Below are positions 9,644-22,344 of a stretch of DNA of 64,000 nucleotides, piece by piece. Position numbers and translations under genes: made by a program. Position 1 is the first letter of the stretch. Each line of letters begins with the position of its first letter. The stretch comes from an actinobacterium LLX17. GTDB taxonomy: Bacteria; Actinomycetota; Actinomycetes; Propionibacteriales; Nocardioidaceae. The notes beneath the pieces are model-generated. The model was not told the DNA's origin. It worked only from the letters and a program-made list of their open reading frames with translations, and made no database searches. The stretch spans positions 1,056,568 through 1,120,567 of the forward strand of contig KI301992.1 of assembly GCA_000471045.1 (NCBI GenBank), written 5' to 3'.

Positions 9644-10968
9644 GCGAGCGCCAGCGAGCGATGGAGCAGAGCACCCCGAACGACGTCTACGTCCCCGACC
9701 ACGGTGACCCGACGTTCGGCGTCAGCCACTACGACCTCGTGCTGTCGGTCGCGCTCGAGAACAACGCGCTGTCCGGTCGCGCGACGCTGACCATCGAGGC
9801 GACCGAGGACCTCGACCGCCTCGAGCTCGATCTGTTCGCCCTGCGGGTGTCTCGCGTGAAGGTCGACGGCGCCCAGCCGGCCAAGTGGAGCCAGCGGCGG
9901 CACCGGCTCGTGCTCCGGCTGCGTGAACCCCTTGCGGCGGGCACGCAGGCCGCCGTCGAGGTCACCTACGCCGGGTCGCCGAGGCCCATGCCCGGTCCCG
10001 ACGGGGAGGCCGGCTGGGAGGAGCTCGAGGACGGCCTGATCGTCGCCTCGCAGCCCCATGGCGCACCCTCGTGGTTCCCCTGCAACGACCGCCCGGACGA
10101 CAAGGCCACCTACCGCCTCGAGATCACCGCCCCGAACGACTACACCGTCGTGGCCAACGGTCGAGCGGGGGACAAGCGACGGCGAGGCAGCACCACCACC
10201 TGGGAGTACGTCGCCGATGCCCCGATGGCCACCTACCTGGCGACGCTGCAGGTCGGCCGGTACGTGCCGATCACCGACACGGCCGGCGCCGTCGAGGTCA
10301 CCACCTGGTGCCCGCCGGCCCGCCGCGAGTCCGTCATCGAGGCGTTCGCCGACCAGACCACGATGGTCGAGCGCTTCGCCGAGCTCTTCGGTCCCTACCC
10401 GTTCGACACCTACGCCGCGGTCGTGACCGACGACGAGCTCGAGATTCCGCTCGAGGCGCAGACCCTGTCGATCTTCGGCTCCAACCTGGCGACGCGCGAC
10501 TGGTCCGCGCAGCGGCTCGTCGCGCACGAGCTGGCCCACCAGTGGTTCGGCAACAGCCTGACGCTGCGGCACTGGCGCGACATCTGGTTGCACGAGGGCT
10601 TCGCCTGCTACGCCGAGTGGCTGTGGTCCGAGCTGTCCGGCGGCCCGGACGCCGACGCCCACGCCCGCGAGCAGCACGAGCGGCTCGCCGGCCTCGAGCA
10701 GGACCTGCTGCTCGGCGACCCGGGCCCCGACGACCTGTTCGACGACCGCGTCTACAAGCGCGGCGCCTTGACCCTGCACACGCTGCGCCGCACCCTCGGC
10801 GACGACCTGTTCTTCGACGTCCTCCGGTCCTGGACCGCCGCGCACCGCCACGGCACCGTGACCACCGAGCAGCTCCTCGACCACGTGTCCGAGGCGACCG
10901 GCGTCGACGCCGCGGCCCTGCTGGGGCCCTGGCTCACCGAACGGGCGTTGCCGGACCTTCCCGCGTGA
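9640..10968 (+). CDS. M1 family zinc metallopeptidase
   Basis: This is a short M1 (aminopeptidase N-like) metallopeptidase of 442 residues. It has an N-terminal beta-sandwich and the catalytic domain but no long C-terminal helical domain. The zinc site is intact: H296 and H300 of HELAHQ and E319 in WLHEGF, with E297 as catalytic glutamate. In place of the classical GAMEN exopeptidase loop it reads IPLEAQTLS, a variant common in this actinobacterial subgroup. No signal peptide is visible. The start at 9640 overlaps the synthetase stop; an ATG at 9661 is an alternative. Coupling to the NRPS-like gene suggests it trims the product or a precursor, an inference only. Confidence 0.9.
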   Translation: MSERQRAMEQSTPNDVYVPDHGDPTFGVSHYDLVLSVALENNALSGRATLTIEATEDLDRLELDLFALRVSRVKVDGAQPAKWSQRRHRLVLRLREPLAAGTQAAVEVTYAGSPRPMPGPDGEAGWEELEDGLIVASQPHGAPSWFPCNDRPDDKATYRLEITAPNDYTVVANGRAGDKRRRGSTTTWEYVADAPMATYLATLQVGRYVPITDTAGAVEVTTWCPPARRESVIEAFADQTTMVERFAELFGPYPFDTYAAVVTDDELEIPLEAQTLSIFGSNLATRDWSAQRLVAHELAHQWFGNSLTLRHWRDIWLHEGFACYAEWLWSELSGGPDADAHAREQHERLAGLEQDLLLGDPGPDDLFDDRVYKRGALTLHTLRRTLGDDLFFDVLRSWTAAHRHGTVTTEQLLDHVSEATGVDAAALLGPWLTERALPDLPA

Positions 10969-11410
10969 CGACGACCGGCGCGTCCGGCTGGTCGACCGCG
11001 ACCACGGCGGTCGTGCCCGGGGGAGCGGCGATGGTGACCCAGGCGGGTCCCGGCTCACGGACGTCCTCGACGATCCCGACGCCCAACGCCTTGCCGACCG
11101 CCTCCCGCCGCACCCACGCGGGCTCGGACGCGACGTCCACGTCGACCCCCACCGCAACGTGCTGGCACACGGCGACGACGGTGTGCTCGCCGTGGCGGGA
11201 GAGGCTCACGTGCGGTGCGGGACGACCAGTCACGCGCGCCGATGGGCGACCGTGCTCGCTGCTGCCGCACCTCGGGCACAGCCGGTGCTCGTGCACCTCC
11301 TCGATCGCGACCTCCAGCACAGTGGCGACCGCGCGGCGCAGCAGCGTCGGGTCGTCGGCGAGACCCCAGAAGACCTCTACCCGCCCCACCACCGTCACGC
11401 CCACTCGCAC
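10934..11410 (-). CDS. Small Sfp-type 4'-phosphopantetheinyl transferase
   Basis: This is probably a 4'-phosphopantetheinyl transferase, the enzyme that activates carrier proteins. The core reads APHVSLSRHG, then VAVGVDVDV, the magnesium-binding GVDVE/D motif. After a short gap comes WVRREAVGKALGVG, matching the W-x-x-KEA-x-x-KA element, although the usual K-E pair is R-E here. At about 158 residues it is at the short end of the Sfp family. The start is uncertain: several in-frame GTG codons lie at 11410, 11404 and 11398 with no clear ribosome site, and longer frames are open. The 3' end overlaps the M1 peptidase by 35 bases, tail to tail. The thiolation domain of the nearby synthetase is a natural substrate, by inference. 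Confidence 0.75.
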   Translation of the reverse strand: MRVGVTVVGRVEVFWGLADDPTLLRRAVATVLEVAIEEVHEHRLCPRCGSSEHGRPSARVTGRPAPHVSLSRHGEHTVVAVCQHVAVGVDVDVASEPAWVRREAVGKALGVGIVEDVREPGPAWVTIAAPPGTTAVVAVDQPDAPVVVTREGPATPVR

Positions 11411-11433
11411 AGTGTGCGGCAGGATCGGGACCC

Positions 11434-12045
11434 ATGGGTGAGCGACCACTGGCCTCCGGCAATGTCGCCGAACGTGCGCGTGACCTGCTCGGCCGTGAGC
11501 TGACGGCACACGGCGTCACGATCGTGATCACGGAGGTCGAGGCGTACGGCGGCATCGAGGATCCCGCGTCCCACGCCTACACACGGACGGCCCGCTCGGA
11601 GATCATGTACGGACCGCCCGGACGCCTCTACGTGTACCGCTCGTACGGCATCCACCACTGCGCCAACATCGTCACCGGACCGAGCGAGATCGCGGCCGCG
11701 GTCCTGCTGCGGGCCGGTCGCGTCGTCGACGGGCTGGAGCTCGCGCAGGAGCGCCGCAGCGGCGTCGCCGACCGACAGCTGGCTCGCGGTCCGGGCAACC
11801 TCGCGGCCGCGCTCGGCATCACGCTGGAGGACCGGGGTGCGGACGTGGGGGGTGCGGACGTGGAACAGTCGCACGTCCAGCTGGGTCCCGCACCGGCTGA
11901 GCCGCTGACCGTGCTGTCCGGCCCGCGGGTCGGCGTCTCGAAGGCGGCCGACGTCCCCTGGCGCTTCTGGATCGCCGGCGACCCGACCGTCTCGGCCTAC
12001 CGGCGCTCGCCGAGAGCCCCCGCCCCCGACGCGTCGGGCACCTGA
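11434..12045 (+). CDS. mpg: DNA-3-methyladenine glycosylase (AAG/MPG family)
   Basis: This is a base-excision repair glycosylase of the mammalian-type AAG family (Pur_DNA_glyco), 203 residues, normal family length. It removes 3-methyladenine, hypoxanthine and related bases from DNA. Visible hallmarks are the catalytic glutamate region ITEVEAYGG, the segment DPASHAYTRTARSEIMYGPPG, and YVYRSYGIHHCANIV, which supplies the DNA-intercalating tyrosine and active-site residues. The ATG at 11434 was chosen over an upstream-open frame because the family begins just before the LLGREL segment. The mpg-tyrS proximity is also found in M. tuberculosis (Rv1688-Rv1689). The PPTase gene diverges from it. Confidence 0.92.
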   Translation: MGERPLASGNVAERARDLLGRELTAHGVTIVITEVEAYGGIEDPASHAYTRTARSEIMYGPPGRLYVYRSYGIHHCANIVTGPSEIAAAVLLRAGRVVDGLELAQERRSGVADRQLARGPGNLAAALGITLEDRGADVGGADVEQSHVQLGPAPAEPLTVLSGPRVGVSKAADVPWRFWIAGDPTVSAYRRSPRAPAPDASGT

Positions 12046-12103
12046 CAGACGCCGTCCTCGCACACGGGCGCGTCGTCGTCGCCCACCATCTCGAGCGGGC
12101 CCC

Positions 12104-12742
12104 TCACGGTCGGGTGACCTTCTCGAGCGCGGCGAGGAACGTCTCGCTCGACTGGGCGCCGGAGATGCCCATCCGGCCGTCGATGACGTAGAACGGCACG
12201 CCGCCGATGCCGTAGTCGACGGCTTGGTCGATGTCGGCCTGCACGGCGCCGGCGTACCGGCCCGTGGTCAACGCCTCGCGGGTCTCGTCGCGGTCCAGCC
12301 CGACGTCGGCGCCCAGGTCGACGAGCTCCTCGACGTCGCCGACGTTGCGGCCCTGCTCGAAGTACGCCGTCAGCAGTCGTTCCTTGAGCGCGGCCTGCAC
12401 GCCGAGCGCCTTGGCGTGGTGCAGCAGCTCGTGAGCGCGGCGGGTGTTGGTGTGCTGCACGGTGTCGAAGTCGTAGGCCAGACCCTCGCCGGCCGCGAGC
12501 TCGGTCATCTGCGCCAGCATCTGCTCGACCTGGGCGACCGGCATCCGCTTGTGCTGCACCAGGAAGTCGACCGACGAGCCGGTGAAGTCGACAGGGGTGT
12601 CGGGCGACAGCTCGAAGCTGCGGTAGACCACCACGACGTCCTCGTCGTGGGAGGCGCGGAACTGCTCCAGCGCGCGCTCGAAGCGACGCTTGCCCACGAA
12701 GCACCAGGGGCACGCGATGTCGGAGAAGATCTCGATCTGCAC
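12104..12742 (-). CDS. DsbA/FrnE-family thioredoxin-like oxidoreductase, apparent 3' frameshift
   Basis: This is a cytoplasmic DsbA-like (FrnE-type) oxidoreductase of about 212 residues. The active-site CPWC is at residues 11-14 after a beta strand IEIFSD, a helical insertion fills 45-150, and the cis-proline loop is GIGGVPFYVID near the C-terminus. The start is taken as GTG at 12742 because the family begins one strand before the CXXC. The frame stops at 12104 straight after ALEKVTRP. However, the frame shifted by one continues to 11997 and encodes SPL-like text (GPLEMVG) then a Cys-Glu-Asp-Gly-Val-Cys tail, closely like the CGPDGC tails of actinobacterial homologues. A one-base loss near 12104-12115 is therefore suspected. 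Confidence 0.85.
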   Translation of the reverse strand: MQIEIFSDIACPWCFVGKRRFERALEQFRASHDEDVVVVYRSFELSPDTPVDFTGSSVDFLVQHKRMPVAQVEQMLAQMTELAAGEGLAYDFDTVQHTNTRRAHELLHHAKALGVQAALKERLLTAYFEQGRNVGDVEELVDLGADVGLDRDETREALTTGRYAGAVQADIDQAVDYGIGGVPFYVIDGRMGISGAQSSETFLAALEKVTRP

Positions 12743-12827
12743 GACAAGCACAACCCATCGCCGCACACTGCGTATTCCAGTGCCTGATGGATGACCTACG
12801 ATCAGGGCGCCGAGGAAAGGGTGTGAC

Positions 12828-13799
12828 GTGCTTCTCAACGAGTCCCGACGCGACAAGGTCCTGCACGCCTTGGAGACGAAGCACGTCTCCCGGGTGTATC
12901 GCGGTGGCCACAACGCCTGGCGGCGGATCGCCGGAGTCGTCGACAGCTCATCCCGTACCCGCCGGATCGCCGCGCTGGGGCAGGCCTCGCTCGACGGTCT
13001 GACGCACCAGGAGACCAACCTGGGCTGGGTGGCCCCGGACCGTTTCGAGCGGTTCCCCGTCGCACCCCAGGGCCGGCACCGCACGTTGGCCCAGCTGCAT
13101 GCCGTGGTCCGTCCTCGCACTTACCTGGAGATCGGCATCGACAACGGGGCGAGCCTGCACGCGGTGCAGGTCCCCGCCATCGGAGTCGATCCGGCTCCGC
13201 AGATCACGTACGACCTCGGGCCGCACATCGCGGTGGCGCGCGACCGCAGCGACGACTTCTTCGCGCGACCCGACGCCCTCGCGCACCTCGGGGGCGTGCC
13301 GCTCGACCTCGCGTTCATCGACGGCATGCACCTGTCGGAGTTCGCACTGCGCGACTTCATGAACCTCGAGAAGCTGATGCCCCGCACCGGCGTGATCGTG
13401 TTCGACGACATGCTGCCGCGCAACTCCTTGGAGGCGTATCGGGTGCGCCGAACCAACGCCTGGGCAGGTGACGTCTACAAGGTCACCGAGATCCTCGGGC
13501 AGCACAGACCAGACCTGGTGGTGCTGCCCCTCAACACCAACCCGACCGGCACGGTGCTCGTCACGAACCTCGACCCCGGGTCTCGGATCCTCCATGACCG
13601 ATATGAGGAGCTGGAGGCGTACTGCACCACCCCCGACCCCCAGGTCGTGTCACCCACCTGGACGCGACGGCTGACCGCGCGCGACCCGCGCCGGGTCGTC
13701 GACAGCCCCGCGTGGGCGGTGCTGCGGGACGCGCGTTCCCGTGAGGTCGACCTCGACGCCGCCATGACGCAGCTGCGAGCGATCCCACCTCTGCGCTGA
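12828..13799 (+). CDS. Class I SAM-dependent methyltransferase-like protein (Methyltransf_24 type)
   Basis: This 323-residue protein has a methyltransferase-like Rossmann core. TYLEIGIDNGASLH (about 104-117) is motif I, the second strand ends GVDPAP, and DLAFIDGMHLSEFALRDF then TGVIVFDDMLP match the Methyltransf_24 pattern, which includes cephalosporin hydroxylase-like and glycan-linked methyltransferases. The substrate is not predictable. The start is GTG with a GGAAAGG site a few bases upstream, and a TACGAT -10-like element is at 12797-12802. It is a single gene, divergent from the DsbA-like gene and followed by tyrS in the same direction with an 85-base gap. The C-terminal 60 residues are arginine-rich and hydrophilic. 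Confidence 0.75.
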   Translation: MLLNESRRDKVLHALETKHVSRVYRGGHNAWRRIAGVVDSSSRTRRIAALGQASLDGLTHQETNLGWVAPDRFERFPVAPQGRHRTLAQLHAVVRPRTYLEIGIDNGASLHAVQVPAIGVDPAPQITYDLGPHIAVARDRSDDFFARPDALAHLGGVPLDLAFIDGMHLSEFALRDFMNLEKLMPRTGVIVFDDMLPRNSLEAYRVRRTNAWAGDVYKVTEILGQHRPDLVVLPLNTNPTGTVLVTNLDPGSRILHDRYEELEAYCTTPDPQVVSPTWTRRLTARDPRRVVDSPAWAVLRDARSREVDLDAAMTQLRAIPPLR

Positions 13800-13884
13800 T
13801 CACGCTTGGGCCGCTCAGGGCCCGGGGAGCTTGTGGGCGAGAATGGCTCGGTCTGACCCATACCCCCGAACCCTGGAGACCCCG

Positions 13885-15141
13885 GTGACCCACGTCCTCG
13901 ACGACCTCGACGCGCGCGGCCTGGTCGCGCACGCGACCGACCGCGACGCCCTGCGCGACGCCCTCTCGTCGGGACCCGTCACCTACTACGTCGGCTTCGA
14001 CCCCACGGCCCCCAGCCTCCACGTCGGCAACCTCCTGCAGGTGTTGACGGCGCGTCGGCTGCAGCTGGCGGGACACAAGCCGCTGATCCTGGTGGGCGGG
14101 TCGACCGGACTGATCGGCGACCCGAAGCAGTCCGGTGAGCGCACCATGAACTCCAAGGAGACCGTGGCGGCGTGGGTGGAACGGATCCGTGACCAGGTCT
14201 CGCGGTTCGTGTCCTTCGAGGGCGACAACGCGGCCGTGCTGGTGAACAACCTCGACTGGACCAGCCAGATCAACACGATCGACTTCCTGCGCGACATCGG
14301 CAAGCACTTCCCGATCAACCGGATGCTGGCCCGCGACGTCGTCAGCAACCGGCTGGAGTCGGGCATCAGCTACACCGAGTTCAGCTACGTGCTGCTGCAG
14401 TCGCTCGACTTCCTCGAGCTCTACCGGCGGCACGGGTGCGTGCTGCAGACCGGAGGCAGCGACCAGTGGGGCAACCTCACGGCGGGAGTCGAGCTGATCC
14501 GCCGTGCCGACGGCGGCAAGGCGCACGCCTTCGCCACGCCGTTGATCACCAAGGCCGACGGCACCAAGTTCGGCAAGACCGAGTCAGGGACGATCTGGCT
14601 CGACCCCGAGCTGATGAGTCCGTACGCGTTCCACCAGAGCTGGATCCAGGCCGAGGACTCCAAGGTGGGGGAGTACCTCAAGCAGTTCACCTTCCTCGGT
14701 GTCGAGGAGGTGGACCAGCTGATGGCCGAGCACGCCCAGGCCCCGGGCCGGCGGGCACCGCAGCGACGCCTGGCGCACGAGCTCACATCGATCGTCCACG
14801 GCACGCCCGAGGCCGAGGCCGCCGAGCTGGCGGCCACGGCGCTGTTCGGGCGGGGGGAGCTGGGTGACCTCCCGGAGGCGACGCTCGCCGCCGCGCTCAC
14901 GGAGGCCGGCGTGGCCGACGTGGGGCCCGACTCCACGGTCACGGACGCTCTGGTGGCCACCGGACTCGTCGACAGCCGGTCGGCCGCGCGCCGGGCGATC
15001 GCCGATGGTGGCGCCTACGTGAACAACGAACGCGTGAGCGACCCCGAGGCCCTCGTGGCCGAGGCGAACCTCCTGCACAATTCCTGGGCCGTTCTGCGCC
15101 GTGGAAAGCGCCAAATTGCAGGCGTGAAATTACATCGCTGA
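13885..15141 (+). CDS. tyrS: Tyrosyl-tRNA synthetase
   Basis: This is tyrosine-tRNA ligase, 418 residues, the usual length of the bacterial TyrRS. The class I signature is HVGN (residues 46-49, the HIGH equivalent), and the KMSKS loop reads KFGKT in GTKFGKTESG. Tyrosine-recognition residues lie in the YYVGFDPTAPS and QTGGSDQWGN segments. An S4 RNA-binding domain forms the C-terminus (ARRAIADGGAYVNN). The GTG start at 13885 is preferred because a GGAG site lies seven bases upstream; an upstream in-frame ATG-type extension to 13831 lacks family similarity. The region upstream holds no visible T-box. Confidence 0.96.
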   Translation: MTHVLDDLDARGLVAHATDRDALRDALSSGPVTYYVGFDPTAPSLHVGNLLQVLTARRLQLAGHKPLILVGGSTGLIGDPKQSGERTMNSKETVAAWVERIRDQVSRFVSFEGDNAAVLVNNLDWTSQINTIDFLRDIGKHFPINRMLARDVVSNRLESGISYTEFSYVLLQSLDFLELYRRHGCVLQTGGSDQWGNLTAGVELIRRADGGKAHAFATPLITKADGTKFGKTESGTIWLDPELMSPYAFHQSWIQAEDSKVGEYLKQFTFLGVEEVDQLMAEHAQAPGRRAPQRRLAHELTSIVHGTPEAEAAELAATALFGRGELGDLPEATLAAALTEAGVADVGPDSTVTDALVATGLVDSRSAARRAIADGGAYVNNERVSDPEALVAEANLLHNSWAVLRRGKRQIAGVKLHR

Positions 15142-15172
15142 CATTCTGTGGTCGGCGTCACACGGAATCGAT

Positions 15173-15202
15173 TTGACGGACTGGTGAACGACTGCGTAAT
15201 GT
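15173..15202 (+). promoter_or_regulatory. Putative rrn promoter P1
   Basis: A TTGACG -35 element (15173-15178) and a TAATGT -10 element (15197-15202) are separated by 18 bases. It lies about 420 bases upstream of 16S, downstream of the tyrS stop. The elements fit the actinobacterial primary sigma factor consensus. Confidence 0.6.
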
Positions 15203-15364
15203 TCTTCTTGTTGCACAGCACGACGGAGCGCAAGGCGGGAACGCCGGGCGATCGGAGCTAGCAGCCACCTGAACCGAAACGGCCAACGCCAGGGTGCCTC
15301 TGAGAGGCAGAACCCGGAAACTGGTCGCTGACAACGGAGGGTGAGCACGGGAACTGAAGCTGGT

Positions 15365-15393
15365 TTGACCGGCCGAAACACACCGTGTAAGTT
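15365..15393 (+). promoter_or_regulatory. Putative rrn promoter P2
   Basis: TTGACC (15365-15370) and TAAGTT (15388-15393) are separated by an optimal 17 bases. It lies upstream of the boxA-like element and is the better of the two promoter candidates for the rRNA operon. Confidence 0.65.
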
Positions 15394-15452
15394 GGACGAG
15401 TTGCCCCGAGCGGGGAAGCCGGAAACGGTGGCCCGCAGGTGTGCGTCTGATC

Positions 15453-15474
15453 CTTGAGAACTCAACAGTGTGCC
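15453..15474 (+). other. boxA-like antitermination element and pre-16S stem strand
   Basis: The segment CTTGAGAACTCAACAGTGTG resembles the conserved leader block found before 16S in actinobacteria. A related TTTTGAGAACTTCACAGTG block recurs before 23S at about 17437. The last 12 bases, CAACAGTGTGCC (15463-15474), are perfectly complementary to GGCACACTGTTG at 17320-17331 in the 16S-23S spacer. They would form the RNase III stalk that encloses 16S. Confidence 0.65.
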
Positions 15475-15621
15475 AAAAGTCGACGAGATTAATTAGTAAC
15501 ACCCCGTCGAGACCCGTCAGTGAGCTTCGGCTTGCTGATCTCGACGGTAATCAATTCCGACAATTTATTTGTCAGCAAATAGTTTGTCAGAATCAACTGA
15601 AGTTGGCAGTGCTATCACTGC

Positions 15622-20586
<4,965 letters not shown>

Positions 20587-20697
20587 AGAAGTGTCGCGTC
20601 CACTGTGAGGTTCCCGAGATATGTGTCGGGAACTAGATACTCGTGATCGGTAGCTGAGGCTGCCGGCTCACGAGCCCTGGTTTGATATCTCAATAGA

Positions 20698-20816
20698 GTT
20701 TCGGCGACCATGGCGAAGGGGAAATACCCGGCTACATTCCGAACCCGGAAGTCAAGCCCTTCAGCGCCGATGGTACTGCACTGGAGACGGTGTGGGAGAG
20801 TAGGACGTCGCCGGAC
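20698..20816 (+). rRNA. rrf: 5S ribosomal RNA
   Basis: This is 5S rRNA of about 119 bases, from GTTTCGGCGACCATGGCG to GTCGCCGGAC. The two ends pair to form the terminal stem, and the conserved internal CATTCCGAACCCGGAAG is present. It lies about 110 bases after 23S, in the usual 16S-23S-5S order. Confidence 0.95.
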
Positions 20817-20826
20817 AATTTTTAGC

Positions 20827-20856
20827 GCGAGGCCGCTCCTTCGGGAGCGGCCTCGC
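20827..20856 (+). terminator. Terminator hairpin after 5S rRNA
   Basis: A perfect 13-bp stem GCGAGGCCGCTCC / GGAGCGGCCTCGC with a TTCG tetraloop sits 10 bases after 5S. A short T-run precedes it and a weak T-containing tail follows. It marks the end of the rRNA operon. Confidence 0.85.
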
Positions 20857-20916
20857 TGCATTTGTGGGCCCGAGAGGGCCTGGTGACTCCGGTATGAGTC
20901 AGGAGAGGATCGCATC

Positions 20917-21882
20917 ATGGCTGATGCACGAGGACCGCGTGATGGCGGTCGAAGCAGCGGTGGCCCGTCGAGGGGCACCGGAGGTTCGCGCGGTGGCGCC
21001 GGCAGTGGTTCCGGAGGGCGCGATCGGCGTCCCAGTGGGGGTGCTGGCGGTGCTGGCGGAAGTCGGGGTCGCGGCCGTGACGCGGGTCCGTCCCGCGGCG
21101 GTGATCAGCGACGTGGTGACTCGCGCGGCGATTCCCGCGGTGGTGACTCCCGCGGATTCGATCGTGGACCTCGCCGTCGTGACGACCGCGAGGAGCGCAC
21201 GGTCGACCAGAAGATCTATGACGGTCCGCCGATCCCCGACGACGTCGGGGCCAAGGACCTGGACAAGCACGCTCGCGCGGCTCTGCAGGGGTTGCCCGAG
21301 AAACTGGCCGAGCGGGTGGCACGTCACCTGGTGATGGCCGGCCTGCTGGTGGCCGAGGATCCCGAGACCGCGTACCTGCACGCCCTGGCCGCCAAGGCCC
21401 GGGCCAACCGCAACGGGCTCATCCGTGAGGCGTGCGGAGAGACGGCCTACGCCGCGGGCAAGTTCCGCGATGCGTTGGCCGAGTTCCGTGCTGCCCGGCG
21501 TCTGAACGGTCAGCAGCACTACGCGCCGATGATGGCCGACTGCGAGCGAGCTCTGAAGCGTCCGGAGAAGGCACTGGCCTACGACACCCCGGAGATTCGC
21601 GCGGCGCTGGACGATGCGGGCAACGTCGAGCTCAGCATCGTCGTGGCCGGGGCCCGGCGGGATCTCGGCCAGGCCGAGGCCGCACTGCGTCTGCTGGAGA
21701 CCGAGAACCTGCACTCGGCCTCCCGGGCGGACTGGGTCGCGCGCCTGCGGTACGCCTACGCCGACACGCTGCTCGAGCTCGGACGTCGCGAGGAGGCCGT
21801 CGAGTGGTTCCACCGCACCGTGGCCGTCGACGGCAACGGCCAGACCGATGCCGAGGAGCGGCTGTCCACGTTGGGCGGCTGA
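20917..21882 (+). CDS. Tetratricopeptide-repeat protein with disordered Gly/Arg-rich N-terminus (Rv1691-like)
   Basis: This 321-residue protein is conserved in position in actinobacteria (compare Rv1691). Residues 1-95 are almost entirely Gly, Arg, Ser and Asp with repeated RGDSRGGDSRG-type units, so they are surely disordered and could bind RNA or protein. From about 105 on, helical TPR-like pairs appear (LARHLVMAGLLVAEDPETAYLHA; CGETAYAAGKFRDALAEFRAARRL; YADTLLELGRREEAVEWFHRTVAVD). No catalytic motif is seen and the function is unknown. A strong AGGAGAGG ribosome site stands 8 bases before the ATG. It is the first gene after the rRNA terminator and probably starts the downstream operon. Confidence 0.85.
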   Translation: MADARGPRDGGRSSGGPSRGTGGSRGGAGSGSGGRDRRPSGGAGGAGGSRGRGRDAGPSRGGDQRRGDSRGDSRGGDSRGFDRGPRRRDDREERTVDQKIYDGPPIPDDVGAKDLDKHARAALQGLPEKLAERVARHLVMAGLLVAEDPETAYLHALAAKARANRNGLIREACGETAYAAGKFRDALAEFRAARRLNGQQHYAPMMADCERALKRPEKALAYDTPEIRAALDDAGNVELSIVVAGARRDLGQAEAALRLLETENLHSASRADWVARLRYAYADTLLELGRREEAVEWFHRTVAVDGNGQTDAEERLSTLGG

Positions 21883-21951
21883 CCCTCTCGTTGTCCACAG
21901 CTTGCTCCGGCGCGTTTCCCGCGCGTCGGAGCTCGGGCGCACGCTGGGGCC

Positions 21952-22344
21952 ATGAGTGAGTCAACGAGAACCACGAAGAGTCCCACGCGAGACACCCCTC
22001 CTCAGCCCGGGGCCGTCAACTCCGTCGAGCTGAGCGGACGTGTCTCGGCCGATCCGGAGTCGCGCACGCTGCCCAGCGGTGACGAGGTCGTCAGCTTTCG
22101 CGTCGTCGTGCCGCGCGACGCCCGGGCGCGCCGACGATCCCGCCAGACGGTCGACACGATCGAGGTCTCGGCCTGGTCGGCCAAGGCCCGACGCACGGCG
22201 CTGCGCCTCAGCGCGGGCGACGAGGTGACGGTCACGGGTCAGCTGCGCCGACGGTTCCGTCGCTCCGGGGGTGCCCCGCAGTCCTTCGTGTCGGTCGAGC
22301 TCGAGGCGTGCGTCCGCAGACCCCCGGTAGCCTCATCGGCATGA
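21952..22344 (+). CDS. Single-stranded DNA-binding (OB-fold) protein, SSB-like
   Basis: This short SSB-family protein of 130 residues is an additional SSB-like OB fold, not the housekeeping ssb gene (which is longer and has an acidic tip). The OB core reads NSVELSGRVSADPESRTLPSGDEVVSFRVVV, then DTIEVSAWSAKARRTALRLSAGDEVTVTGQL. The C-terminus lacks the DDDIPF-type acidic tip, so partner recruitment is not expected. The first 20 residues are polar and disordered. The stop overlaps the next gene as ATGA. The DNA-binding role is inferred from the fold. Confidence 0.8.
   Translation: MSESTRTTKSPTRDTPPQPGAVNSVELSGRVSADPESRTLPSGDEVVSFRVVVPRDARARRRSRQTVDTIEVSAWSAKARRTALRLSAGDEVTVTGQLRRRFRRSGGAPQSFVSVELEACVRRPPVASSA

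Larger units (their letters stand above)
15142..15621 (+). promoter_or_regulatory. rRNA operon leader region
   Basis: These 480 bases between tyrS and 16S hold no protein gene; small open frames on both strands look like noise. The GC content falls towards the 3' end, as is typical of rRNA leaders. The region contains two promoter-like pairs (listed separately), a boxA-like antitermination segment at about 15453-15474, one strand of the pre-16S processing stem (15463-15474), and a hairpin GCAGTG-CTAT-CACTGC at 15606-15621 that abuts the mature 16S 5' end. Confidence 0.8.

Noticed and set aside
8560-11157. An 865-codon antisense open frame across the synthetase and M1 peptidase genes
   Set aside because: No recognisable domain; it crosses two real genes and is a shadow of third-position GC.
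13800-13884. Possible T-box or attenuator before tyrS
   Set aside because: Only a weak five-base stem is present in 85 bases; no T-box core sequence, and tyrS in actinobacteria usually lacks one.
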